From DATFVJ01 sp963712955 (GTDB lineage: Bacteria; Actinomycetota; Actinomycetes; Streptosporangiales; Streptosporangiaceae), in assembly GCA_963712955.1 (NCBI GenBank), contig CAVQKF010000004.1:1-64000 (forward strand): a DNA stretch of 64,000 bases, in the 5' to 3' direction. A model generated the notes under the pieces. That model ran no database searches. It was not told the origin of the DNA and saw only the letters and a list, made by a program, of their open reading frames with translations. The position numbers and the translations under genes were made by a program. Positions within the stretch are counted from its first letter, which is position 1. Each line of letters starts with the position of its first letter. This document shows, one piece after another, positions 17,200 to 25,343 of this stretch.

Positions 17200-17646
17200 T
17201 CAAGAGCCTGTCGTGCCGAGCGCCGCTGCGATCTGCTGGATGACCTCCGCCTCGGCGGGGCTCACGTTCTGCCCTTCCTCCCTGTGCGCGGCCGCGACCT
17301 TGTTCGCGAGGGCGAGGACGAAGTGCCGGTAGCCATCGAGCTCCTCGGTCGTCGCCTTGCTCTCGAGCAGCGCCACCGCGTCGCGGAGGTGCGCGAGCCC
17401 GCTATCCCTGAGCTCTTCGGCGGAGCGGTACTTCGTGTGGTCTGTCTCGGGCTTCGCCGCCACGATCTCGTCGAGGAGCTCGCTCTCGCCGTGCTGGGCG
17501 CGCGCTTCGGTGTACGCCTTCGACATCGCGAACGACTCGCGGAACATCCCCCCGCGCGCTGCCGTGATCACGAGCATGCCGGCGCTCGGTGGGCCCTCGA
17601 GTACCAGCTTCCATTCCTCGGGCGAAAAGGCGGCCTTTGTCGTCAT
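17200..17646 (-). CDS. conserved hypothetical protein
   Basis: 148 residues, soluble and mainly helical, with no known motif. It begins MTTKAAFSPEEWKLVLEGPP and contains GMLVITAARGGMFRESFAMSK and LLDEIVAAKPETDHTKY. The acidic C-terminal half is SPAEAEVIQQIAAALG. I recall close relatives in many bacteria without assigned function. The acidic surface and length recall TerB-like tellurite-resistance domains, but this is not proven. ATG 17,646 with AGGAG 7 to 11 bases upstream is a good start. Monocistronic. Confidence 0.7.
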   Translation of the reverse strand: MTTKAAFSPEEWKLVLEGPPSAGMLVITAARGGMFRESFAMSKAYTEARAQHGESELLDEIVAAKPETDHTKYRSAEELRDSGLAHLRDAVALLESKATTEELDGYRHFVLALANKVAAAHREEGQNVSPAEAEVIQQIAAALGTTGS

Positions 17647-17911
17647 TCCACGCTCCTGTGCTCATGGGTGGGAATACGAAACCGACCCTAGCGAACATCC
17701 CCGGCCAGGGGCCCGCCTAACACCCGCCCAGGCGCCGCGGCGGGAGGAGAACCCCAGCCTGGTCCGGCCATGACGGGCGAACGCGGCTGTTTACCGTCCA
17801 GGCGAGCGGCCATGATCCAGCGGAAGGGGTTCAGCTCGCCGCGACCGCCGTCATGGGGCGCCGACCGCAAGATCGCCAGGAACTCCCGGGCGAGCGCCCT
17901 AGATCGATCGT

Positions 17912-18105
17912 TGACCGGAAACCCGGCCCGTGATCCGGGCGTGCTCGGCGCTGACCGTGAACTGGTGGCGTGCGGGCAGGCTCCTGCGTCTTCCCCCCCG
18001 AAAACGTCGTTCCCGCGGGCGGAATGTCCGTTTTCCGTGACGTTTTCGGGGGGGAAGTTGCGTTGCTGGCCTGCAGGCGCCGGGCCGGTGGGCCGCTCAG
18101 ATTTT
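17912..18105 (+). repeat. dispersed element, copy 1 (68-bp palindromic core)
   Basis: Core 17,990-18,057: perfect 19-bp arms CTTCCCCCCCGAAAACGTC (17,990-18,008) and its complement (18,039-18,057) around a 30-base centre. About 75 bases to the left and 45 to the right also match copy 2 (31,027-31,220) in inverted orientation. The right boundary is clear; the left fades near 17,912. It lies about 320 bases beyond the 3' end of the Bax-inhibitor gene. Confidence 0.85.
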
Positions 18106-18426
18106 CCGGTCAACGAGCCAGCGAGGCTCCGCCTCGGACCGCCGAGTCTGTCGCCCGCTGCCCTGGTCTTTCCGCTCACCCTAGGCGAATCTGGGCAAGC
18201 TTACGCAGGGACCTGCGGTCATGACCGGCCGACTGCCGCCACCCGCTGCGCCGAAGCCCGGTCCACCATGCAACCGGTCGTGCCACTCCAAAGTGGCTGG
18301 TCAGGACATTGCCTTCAGGGTTGTGGAGCGGGTTCTCAGCGACGCTACGCCCCCGCAAACTCAGGACAAGTGTCAAAGTCCTAGCAACCAAGCGTGGGCA
18401 ACCAAGCGTGGCTAGGCGCATCGGCC

Positions 18427-19083
18427 TCAGTTGGACCTCGAGAAGATTCGCAGGAAGAACAGGAATACGTTCAGCACGTCGAGGAAGATCGATGCGGCGA
18501 TTACCGGAGCGGAGTCGAGGTCCTTCGAGCGCCGTAGCCGCTGAAAATCGAACATGGTCAGGCCTGCGAAGATCACGAGACCGAGCACAGAGTAAATAAG
18601 CGAGCCGTTCGGGATGCGGACGAAGATCATCACGATACCGAACACGATGAGGGCGACGAGGGCCCAGAAACACACGCGGGCGATCCCAGAGAGATCCCGC
18701 CGGGTTGCGTAGCCGGCTGCTCCGAAGCCGGCGATGAAAAGCGCGGTGGCGCCACCGGCCTGCCAGAGTGCCTGCGGGTTCGCGCTCGCGTAGTAGGCGA
18801 TTGTCGGCGCCATCGCCAGCCCGAGCAGGAGGCCGACTGCGAAGAGCAGGCCGGCAGTCAGTGGCCCGGACCGCCGTACCGTGAAATTCATGCTGATCAG
18901 GCAGGCGAAGGCCGCGATAAACCACACGATGGCCCAGCCGTAGGAGAGGTTGCGGCCCAGGTAGGCGCCGAGCGCGAAGAAACCGGCCGTGACCGCGACG
19001 TACCCCATCGTCTGCCCGAACAGGGTATGCGCCCGATCGCGGGTTATCGTCCCGATTCCGCCGACGCTGAGAGACTCGCTCAC
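18427..19083 (-). CDS. Bax inhibitor-1/YccA family membrane protein
   Basis: 218 residues with seven predicted membrane segments. Signature stretches are TMGYVAVTAGFFALGAYLG, NPQALWQAGGATALFIAGFG, AAGYATRRDLSGIARVCFWA and LVIFAGLTMFDFQRLRRSKD, with the acidic pair near the last segments that forms the pH-sensitive calcium gate in YetJ. The family acts as a calcium/proton leak channel or as an FtsH-linked modulator. GTG 19,083 follows GAAGG. It is monocistronic. Confidence 0.92.
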   Translation of the reverse strand: MSESLSVGGIGTITRDRAHTLFGQTMGYVAVTAGFFALGAYLGRNLSYGWAIVWFIAAFACLISMNFTVRRSGPLTAGLLFAVGLLLGLAMAPTIAYYASANPQALWQAGGATALFIAGFGAAGYATRRDLSGIARVCFWALVALIVFGIVMIFVRIPNGSLIYSVLGLVIFAGLTMFDFQRLRRSKDLDSAPVIAASIFLDVLNVFLFFLRIFSRSN

Positions 19084-19427
19084 GACATCCTTCTCCCTCC
19101 ACGCGCGTCTTCGCCGTTCAGTGACCTCGCCGGCGTTCCCGAACGGGCGCCGCCCATGGCGCCACCCTCGGTCAGGGGACCAAAATCAGGGCGCAGACCG
19201 CCCTGCTCATTCAACACCAGGCGCCCGCGAACGGAACCCGCTTCGGGCTTGTGTCTCTCCGGGCTCATGACGAACGGCTGCAACGATCACCCTGGTTCAG
19301 GATCGGCAACGTCGCTGGCTAGTCGCGACGGCGTCCTGGTGCCTCCGTGGCTTCCCGCGCTTGTAGCGCAGTCCTCTGCCTCCTGGGTTCGCCAAATGCC
19401 GCGAGGGGGCTTCGCCCGGACGAAGGC

Positions 19428-19552
19428 ACACGGACGCCGGACCACACGGGCGCCGGACCACACGGGCGCCGGACCACACGGGCGCCGGATCACACGGGCG
19501 CCGGATCACACGGGCGCCGGATCACACGGGCGCCGGACCACACGGCCGCCAC
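19428..19552. repeat. 16-bp tandem repeat, about eight copies
   Basis: The unit is CACACGGGCGCCGGAC, with C/T variation at one position (GGACC or GGATC). It is GC-palindromic inside (GGGCGCC). It lies between the starts of Bax inhibitor and the 3' end of the WS/DGAT gene, on no gene. Confidence 0.85.
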
Positions 19553-19574
19553 GGCGGCCTGGATCACAGGTGAG

Positions 19575-20996
19575 TCACGGCTGGCCGTCGTTCGTCGCTG
19601 CTGGCCGCACGCGGTCCTTGACGGCCTTCAGGAGCTCGGACACGCCGTTCTCGATGCCAAGGGCCAGCACCTCGAGGTCGGGATTTGTGCCATAGTCACC
19701 GGTGATCCCGAACGCGACCCTGTCGCAGTACGTGAAGATCGATACTCCGGTGCGGACCGTCGTGGCGATCGGAACGTAGGGGATGATCTCCAAGAGCCTG
19801 CGGCCCATCCCGTAGAGCGGCTGGCGGGGACCCGGAATATTGGTGGTGACCGTGACGATCTCCCGCTGGGGCAGCCCGTAGACCAGCCGGGCGCCCCGCG
19901 AAAACAACGGGAACGGGGTGAGACGGCCCAGGGAAATCAGCGCCGCACCGGCCATCGCCTCCTTGCTTTCCTTCAAGGTCGACAGCTGGGCCTGGACGGC
20001 GGCGAGCCGTTCAACCGGGTCGGCAACATGGATGGGCAGATAGGCCAGTACCGCCGACACCTGGTTCTCGTAGATGCTTTCTTCGCCTGGGGCCCGGAGA
20101 GAAACGGGAATCAGCGACGGCACCATATGCGGTTCGGGATGCTCGCCGCGGGCGAGCAGCAGTTCACGGAAGCCGCCGCTGATCGCGGCCAGGACGACGT
20201 CGTTCACGGTGCCGCCAAGCTCCCGCTTGATCGTCTTGACCTGATCGAGCGACGCCCGCGCCCAGGTATACCGCCGTTGCTGGCCGATGGGCCCGCTCAG
20301 TGAGGACCCCGTGGCCGGCCACAGAGATGGGGCCAGCTTCGCGATGGCCCGCACCGTGTCGGTTGTCTGCCGGACGACACGGCCGGGATGGGCCAGCGCG
20401 TCGCTCAGCGTGGAGACGTCCCGCACCGGAAGCATGACCAGGTCCAGTGCCGCCTGAGCGGCGAGCCAGAGGGAGGAAGGCTCCGGGCCTACGGCCCGGT
20501 CCTCGGCGGTGGCCGGCGAAGGTTCGGGGGACGTATCGAAGATCACCCGGTACAGGTCGGTAGCTGAGACCCCGTCGACCATGCAGTGGTGAATCTTTGA
20601 AATCATCGCCCAGCGACCACGCGCGAGCCCCTCGACAAGCCAGTACTCCCACAGCGGGTAGTCGCGGTCGAGCCGCTGGGCCATCACCCGCGCCATCAAC
20701 CCGCTGAGCTGCTGGTCCCCCCCAGGTGCCGGCAGGGCGGTCCGCCGGACGTGGTAGCGGAGGTCGAAGTTCGGGTCGTCGACCCAGACCGGTCGCCCGA
20801 GGCGAAGCGGCACGGTGCGAAGCTTCTGGCGGTAGCGCGGCACCAGCGGCAGACGCCCCGTGAGCAAAGCAAGGAGCTGCTCATAGGACGGTGCCGGGCC
20901 CTCGAACACCGCGATCGACGCGATCGCCATCGACGTGTGCCGGTCCTCGTCCTCCGCATCGATAAATTGCGCGTCCAGTGGGTTCAGCCGCTCCAT
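19575..20996 (-). CDS. wax ester synthase/diacylglycerol acyltransferase (WS/DGAT)
   Basis: 473 residues from ATG 20,996 (MERLNPLDAQFIDAEDEDRH). It transfers acyl groups from acyl-CoA to diacylglycerol or long alcohols, making storage lipid at the membrane. The catalytic motif HHCMVDG is at residues 136-142. Other blocks are PLWEYWLVEGLARGRWAMIS, GGTVNDVVLAAISGGFRELL, VSLRAPGE, NIPGPRQPLYGMGRRLLEI, and the C-terminal FGITGDYGTNPDLEVLALGI. Length and all motifs are normal. Neighbours do not form an obvious lipid operon. Confidence 0.95.
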   Translation of the reverse strand: MERLNPLDAQFIDAEDEDRHTSMAIASIAVFEGPAPSYEQLLALLTGRLPLVPRYRQKLRTVPLRLGRPVWVDDPNFDLRYHVRRTALPAPGGDQQLSGLMARVMAQRLDRDYPLWEYWLVEGLARGRWAMISKIHHCMVDGVSATDLYRVIFDTSPEPSPATAEDRAVGPEPSSLWLAAQAALDLVMLPVRDVSTLSDALAHPGRVVRQTTDTVRAIAKLAPSLWPATGSSLSGPIGQQRRYTWARASLDQVKTIKRELGGTVNDVVLAAISGGFRELLLARGEHPEPHMVPSLIPVSLRAPGEESIYENQVSAVLAYLPIHVADPVERLAAVQAQLSTLKESKEAMAGAALISLGRLTPFPLFSRGARLVYGLPQREIVTVTTNIPGPRQPLYGMGRRLLEIIPYVPIATTVRTGVSIFTYCDRVAFGITGDYGTNPDLEVLALGIENGVSELLKAVKDRVRPAATNDGQP

Positions 20997-21707
20997 GACG
21001 CCCACTTTCCCAAACTTTATCGATCTCGGCCCATCCGAGCGCCGGCAAGGCAACGGTTGAAGCTCACGTTGCATTAGGATCTTAAGCCGTGCGGGCTCCG
21101 GCTCAACCCTGTCGATGGTCCCGCCTGCGGGGACCTTCGGCTCTGATAAGGACGCCCGGGAGCGGTGCGTCAAATCGCCGTGCTTAGGACGATCGAGATA
21201 TGCGAGGGCAGCAGCCGGCTTGGCCCTGTCCGGGTGACGATACGGCGCGCCGGGCCAGGCACGAGCGCTACGTCGTGAGGTCCGTCGTGAGGTGGCGCCA
21301 TCCTGGCGATCAGGCATCTGGACAGGGCGGCGGCGGTCAAGCGCACGGTGCAGACGGCACCCATCCCGCCGCTCGCGCCTCCGCGGGAGCCGTTCAGGAC
21401 CGCTGTGGTGCTCGTTGCGGTCGTGACGTTAGGGGCGGTACGCCGGCTGATCGGCACAGTGCCGCGAGCACCCCGGAAGACCGGGGGTGGCGTGGGGTGA
21501 CGCGTATAGTAACTCAGGACGAAGATAGCCAGCTCCTCGCTATGGTGTCGGCCGTTCAACTCGGTTTCTTCCTCGGCGGAATGGCGCTGGTAATCCGGTG
21601 CCGCCAGGCATTTGATATTCCCTTCTGGCACGGTCAGGAATCCGCCGCCGGTCGTGATTGGATGCTGATGGGAACCGCTCTGTCCGCGCCTGTCGCTGGC
21701 ATCGTGC
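20997..21707. other. 711-bp intergenic region, no supportable gene
   Basis: No intact gene or remnant could be recognised on either strand. A + strand frame near 21,540-21,775 reads MVSAVQLGFFLGGMALVIRC, which is hydrophobic, but it runs into the methyltransferase 3' end in a frame without homology. The promoter of the WS/DGAT gene must lie near 21,000-21,100. Confidence 0.4.
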
Positions 21708-22469
21708 CTATGAGCGTGGCCGGTGGCCGGCGAACAGCTCGCGCGGCGTCCGGTCGTCGATGGTCTGTTCGGTGACAGCGTCCGGATCGAAGCCCGCTTC
21801 GGCGAGAAGCCCGAGCCAGGTGTCGCGGCTGAACAACCCCGTGCGATGTGTCTCACGCACCACGTGCACCGGGCCATCGGCCTGGCGGAGCACGAACGCG
21901 TACTCGGTCAGGATCGAGGTATCTGCGGGATCGGGGTCCCATGTCCATGCCAGGTAACGCGCTCCGCGGCCGGTTTCGTCGTCGCTGCCGCCGTGATCGC
22001 TCGCTGCCTGGAATGTCTCCGCAATGTGGTCCGGGACGAACAGGGCGATGCCGCCCGGACGGCAGTGCACGAAGGCCGTCTGGATGGCGAGCCGGAGGTC
22101 GGCCTCGCTGGTCATGTAGTCCACGGAGTCGTGGACGAACACCGCGTCGAAGGCGCGGCCGAGCCGCACCGTGCGCATGTCGCCCTGATGGTGGCCACAC
22201 TCGGGGTTGAGCCGCCCCGACGCCGTGAGCATGTCCTGTGAGAGGTCGACGAGCGTCATGGCGAAGGAGGTCTTGAGATGGGCAGCGTTGTGTCCGCCGC
22301 CACTGCCAAGCTCCAGGATCTCGCGCACAGGAATCGACGCCGAGCGCAGTACCTTAGCCGCCCAGGCGGCCTCGTCCGCGTACTCCGCAGGGGGCGAGAT
22401 GAGCGGCCACCACTCAGCCAGGTCACCGTACAGGCGGTGTTCGGCCGGCACGTCCTTCACGCTCACCAT
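21708..22469 (-). CDS. class I SAM-dependent methyltransferase
   Basis: 253 residues from ATG 22,469. SAM-binding motif I is ILELGSGGGHNAAHL, motif II VDLSQDMLTASGRLNP, motif III DAVFVHDSVDYM, and post-III is RPGGIALFVPDH. The C-terminal extension, with YLAWTWDPDPADTSI and RETHRTGLFSRDTW, is typical of small-molecule methyltransferases. The substrate is unknown. The start overlaps the end of the NTF2-like gene by 47 bases, so the two are co-transcribed and may be coupled. Confidence 0.88.
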   Translation of the reverse strand: MVSVKDVPAEHRLYGDLAEWWPLISPPAEYADEAAWAAKVLRSASIPVREILELGSGGGHNAAHLKTSFAMTLVDLSQDMLTASGRLNPECGHHQGDMRTVRLGRAFDAVFVHDSVDYMTSEADLRLAIQTAFVHCRPGGIALFVPDHIAETFQAASDHGGSDDETGRGARYLAWTWDPDPADTSILTEYAFVLRQADGPVHVVRETHRTGLFSRDTWLGLLAEAGFDPDAVTEQTIDDRTPRELFAGHRPRS

Positions 22470-22836
22470 CCTGGCTGAGGTGCAGGCTTGCGAGCACCCA
22501 GCGGCCGCAATCGCGTACGAATACCTGCGTGACGCGGAACTGGCCGTCGGAGGGCCGCCCCTCGTATGTCGCCTTCTGGGTGTGCCGGCCGATCGCGATG
22601 GCGGTATCGCCGAAATCGCGGACCTCGACGTCGTCCCAGACGAGCGAGCTGGTGACGAGCCCGCCGGTCTGGTAGCGGTCGAGCCATTGTGCCTTGTCGA
22701 GGACGAAGCCGAACGGGCCCACCAGCCGGAAGCCATCTGCGGCGAGCGCGCCGAGGGTGGCGGTGTCGGCGCTGCGCTCCGCCTTGGCCCAACGTGCCCC
22801 GAGCGCGAGGATTTCGGTGCGGGTGTCGCTGGTCAT
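22423..22836 (-). CDS. NTF2-like (SnoaL/DUF4440-type) protein
   Basis: 137 residues forming a cone-shaped alpha/beta barrel fold: EILALGARWAKAERSADTAT, LAADGFRLVGPFGFVLDKAQ, WLDRYQTGGL, WDDVEVRDFGDTAIAIGRHT and FRVTQVFVRDCGRWVLASLH. Such proteins are small-molecule isomerases, hydrolases or ligand binders. ATG 22,836 has GGAGGAGAA upstream; GTG 22,839 is also possible. It lies between an SDR gene (20-base gap) and a methyltransferase, so the three probably form one operon acting on the same small molecule. Confidence 0.8.
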   Translation of the reverse strand: MTSDTRTEILALGARWAKAERSADTATLGALAADGFRLVGPFGFVLDKAQWLDRYQTGGLVTSSLVWDDVEVRDFGDTAIAIGRHTQKATYEGRPSDGQFRVTQVFVRDCGRWVLASLHLSQDGEREGRAGRTPPVR

Positions 22837-22855
22837 CACTTCTTCTCCTCCGGTC

Positions 22856-23674
22856 TCACTGGGGGTTGTCGCCGGACGCGGACATCGGCTGGCCAGGCCG
22901 GTACATCTGCGGTGGCTTGCTGCCCGCGGCCTGCCCGCCGTCGATCGGGACCACGGCGCCCGTGATGAACGAGGACTGCTGCGAGCAGAGCCAGAGCACT
23001 GCTTGCGCCACTTCGGAGGCGGTGCCGGTCCTGCGCATCGGCGTGGAGAGCCCGGCCAGCCGCTGCGCCTCCGGGCCTGCGGCCTCGAGGTGGTGGGTCA
23101 GGATCGGGCCGGGCGCCACGACGTTGACCCGGATGCCCTGGTCGGCGTAGTCGAGCGCGGCGGACTTGGTGAGGCCGACGATCCCGGCCTTGCCCGCGAC
23201 ATAGGCCGCCAGGTTGGCCACGCCGTTCACGCCTGCCATCGAGGCCATGTTCACGATCGCGCCGCCGCCGCCTTGCAGCATGGCACGGATCTGGAACTTC
23301 ATCCCGAGGAACGTGCCGCGGATGTTGGTGGCGATGCCTCGGTCGAATTCGTCCGGGTCGATGTCGGCGAGTGGCGCCGGCAGCGGGCCGTCTGTGGCGT
23401 TGTTGAACGCCGCGTCGAGCCGACCGTAGGTCGCCAGGGCCCGGTCGACGAGGTTCCGCATCGAGTTCACGTCCGCGACGTCGGTGCGGACGGCGATCGC
23501 GTGGCCCGCGTGGGCCTCGATGCGCTTCGCGACGGACTCCAGGGCGTCGGTGTCGCGAGCCCCAAGGACGACCGCGGCCCCGGCGGCCGCGAACGCCTCA
23601 GCCGTGACTGCTCCGATCCCTCTGCTGGCCCCGGCCACCAGGGCGACCTGGCCCTGCAGTGGCAGATCATTCAT
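22856..23674 (-). CDS. short-chain dehydrogenase/reductase
   Basis: 272 residues from ATG 23,674 (AGGGAAG upstream). It is a classical SDR: cofactor loop AGASRGIG, an NNA motif (FNNATDG; Thr replaces the usual Gly), the catalytic Ser in NMASMAGVNG, and Tyr/Lys in AAYVAGKAGIVGLTKSAA. It also has RVNVVAPGPILTHHLE and FITGAVVPIDGGQAAG. The oxidation or reduction substrate is unknown. It heads the SDR, NTF2-like and methyltransferase operon. A near-consensus promoter overlapped by two copies of a 10-base repeat lies just upstream, so expression is likely controlled by a repressor whose gene is not adjacent. Confidence 0.93.
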   Translation of the reverse strand: MNDLPLQGQVALVAGASRGIGAVTAEAFAAAGAAVVLGARDTDALESVAKRIEAHAGHAIAVRTDVADVNSMRNLVDRALATYGRLDAAFNNATDGPLPAPLADIDPDEFDRGIATNIRGTFLGMKFQIRAMLQGGGGAIVNMASMAGVNGVANLAAYVAGKAGIVGLTKSAALDYADQGIRVNVVAPGPILTHHLEAAGPEAQRLAGLSTPMRRTGTASEVAQAVLWLCSQQSSFITGAVVPIDGGQAAGSKPPQMYRPGQPMSASGDNPQ

Positions 23675-23697
23675 AGTCTTCCCTTCACTCGTGAATA

Positions 23698-23740
23698 ACG
23701 TTAGGTATCTAATCATGAGATGTCAAACACTTAGGTATCT
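23698..23740 (-). promoter_or_regulatory. sigma-70-type promoter with two operator-like repeats (SDR operon)
   Basis: Reading the minus strand, TTGACA (23,721-23,726) is followed after 17 bases by TAACGT (23,698-23,703). The repeat AGATACCTAA occurs at 23,731-23,740 and 23,701-23,710, exactly 30 bases apart. One copy lies upstream of -35 and one overlaps the -10 side. One copy is nearly palindromic (TTAG-GTAT-CTAA). Confidence 0.65.
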
Positions 23741-23889
23741 GCGTGAGTGATAGCATTCGGTCTGCCGCCGGGTGTGAACCTCGGCACGAAGCGGCCGGAC
23801 CCAGCCAGCTAATGTCGATCAGCTGCCCAGGTCACGGGCCTGGCGTAGCGTGCGAGCCATGCTCGTGGTTCGCCAGTCCAGCCAGGCCC

Positions 23890-24150
23890 GGGCGCGGCGG
23901 CGATCACCAAGCCGGGCTTGCCCAGACCTACTTCCCCCAGCGCGAGCTAGACCAGGCCGTCAGCGCTGGCCACAAGGCAATCGACCTGGCAGCGCCCCGG
24001 ATCGCGCTCTGCCATATCGGCGACTCACGCGCCTACATGCTTCGCGACGGCGAGCTCTACCAGATCACACACGACCACAGCCCCGTTGGGCCGCAGGAAG
24101 CCGTAGATCTCCCCGCGACGAATATCAAGATCGGTCCGCCGCGGCGGGGG
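23890..24150. pseudogene. patchwork of three gene fragments (TPR regulator, PP2C phosphatase, ABC ATPase)
   Basis: On the + strand one open frame reads HQAGLAQTYFPQRELDQAV and SAGHKAIDLA, like the TPR tail of an XRE-type regulator (about 23,907-23,990). Without a break it continues as RIALCHIGDSRAYMLRDGEL and TQ-like YQITHDHSPVG, the metal-binding core of a PP2C phosphatase (about 23,998-24,090). On the minus strand about 24,077-24,140 reads TDLDIRRGEIYGFLRPNGA, the start of an ABC-transporter ATPase up to its Walker A, with Gly replaced by Arg. Each piece is far too short to work. Inference: debris fused by repeated deletions. Confidence 0.5.
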
Positions 24151-24208
24151 CTGGATGCGCCTGGAGGACGTCTCGCCGGTGCTGGCGGAGCTGCTCGACC
24201 TGGCCGGC

Positions 24209-25190
24209 CTACGCCGGGAGGTGGGCGGGCAGCCCGAAGGCCGGGAAGAGGCGCTCGGTGTCCAGGAAGGAGTGGATGCCGCAGACGCGGTCCGCTGAGG
24301 TCTCCAGCACCTGGAGGGCCCATGCGGTGTGCCCGCCCTGCGGGTCAGGCTTGTAGTGCCCGAACGCGGGGCAGCCGTTGGCGGCCGTCGGGATGAGCCG
24401 GGAGCCACGGCAGCCGGCCCCGGGACCAAGCATGAACCGGCCGATGTCGGCGGCACTGCGCAGCCACATCGCATAAGGCGGCATCGACTGGACAGCATCG
24501 TCGTGCAGCAGCCTGACCAGGCTGTCTATGTCGTAGCGCTCGAAGGCGTCGACGTAGCGGGCCAGCAGCTCGTGCTGCGCCGGCGCCCACTGCCGCCTGG
24601 CCCATCCCGGTCTCGGCCGTTGCCAGGGTCGCGCGGGCCCGCTGCAGGGCGCTGTTGACCGCCGCCACGCTGGTGTCCAGCAGCCCGGCCACCTCGGACG
24701 CCTGCCAGCGAAGCACCTCACACAGGATCAGCACCGCCCGCTGGCGGGCCGGGAGGTGCTGCAGTGCGGCCACAAAGGCCAGGCGGACACTCTCCCGGGC
24801 GATGGCCAGTTCGGCTGGGTCGGCCTCCGGCGGCAGCACCCGCTCATCCGCGATCGGGGATATCCACGACCCCTCGGGCAGCATGGCCTCCAGCGACGAC
24901 TCCACCGGCGGGCGCGACGGCCCCAGCTCCATCGGCCGGGCCCGGCGCTGCCGGCCGCGGAGCGCGTCGAGGCACACATTGGTGGCAATCCGGTACAGCC
25001 ATGACCGCATGCTCGAGCGTCCCTCGAAGTCCTCGCCGGCCCGCCAGGCCCGCACCATCGTCTCCTGCACCGCATCCTCGGCGTCAAAGCCCGACCCGAG
25101 CATCCGATAGCAGTAGGCGGTGAGCTCCCGGCGGTGGCTCTCAAGGTCCTCAGGGGCGGGCGCGTGTGGGCTAATCGTCACAACCCGCAT
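24209..25190 (-). pseudogene. ECF RNA polymerase sigma factor with SnoaL-like C-terminal domain, frame-shifted
   Basis: From ATG 25,190 the frame encodes a complete ECF core: sigma-2 HRRELTAYCYRMLGSGFDAEDAV QETMVRAWR read as one block, FEGRSSMRSWLYRIATNVCL, and sigma-4 LQHLPARQRAVLILCEVLRW followed by SEVAGLLDTSVAAVNSALQR. After ATAETG (about 24,600) the family-like continuation QHELLARYVDAFERYDIDSL, VRLLHDDAVQSMPPY and FLDTERLFPAFGLP is in another frame, ending TAG at 24,209. Sigma factors of this class (TIGR02960-like, ECF with SnoaL domain) need the C-terminal domain for regulation. So either one indel near 24,590 has cut the protein, or it is a base-call error. Confidence 0.75.
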
Positions 25191-25343
25191 CCTACGGCGA
25201 GGGTCCGACAGATTGCTGGCCCGGACGGGTGTGGGACACGAATGTGGGCGACTGGCCGGTAACCTGGCCTGGCCTTGGTGGGCTGGTTGTGCTTGGGGCT
25301 GCCAGATCGGCTCATACGGGCGGCGATCGCGCCGGCCTGGGCG

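Noticed and set aside
17688..18179. Minus-strand frame across dispersed-element copy 1
   Set aside because: The apparent protein is the translation of the palindromic repeat; the same residues recur at copy 2, with no start signal or family.
19428..19552. Tandem array as a CRISPR
   Set aside because: Units are 16 bases with no unique spacers and no cas genes nearby.
21200..21775. Possible gene between the WS/DGAT and methyltransferase genes
   Set aside because: Open frames exist on both strands but neither shows a domain, ribosome site or consistent coding pattern.
24155..24298. Plus-strand frame resembling the end of a STAS-type protein (LEDVSPVLAELLDLAGL)
   Set aside because: Much of it is antisense to the well-supported sigma-factor C-terminal end, and only a short stretch outside that overlap looks protein-like. 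Similar database entries may be antisense artefacts.
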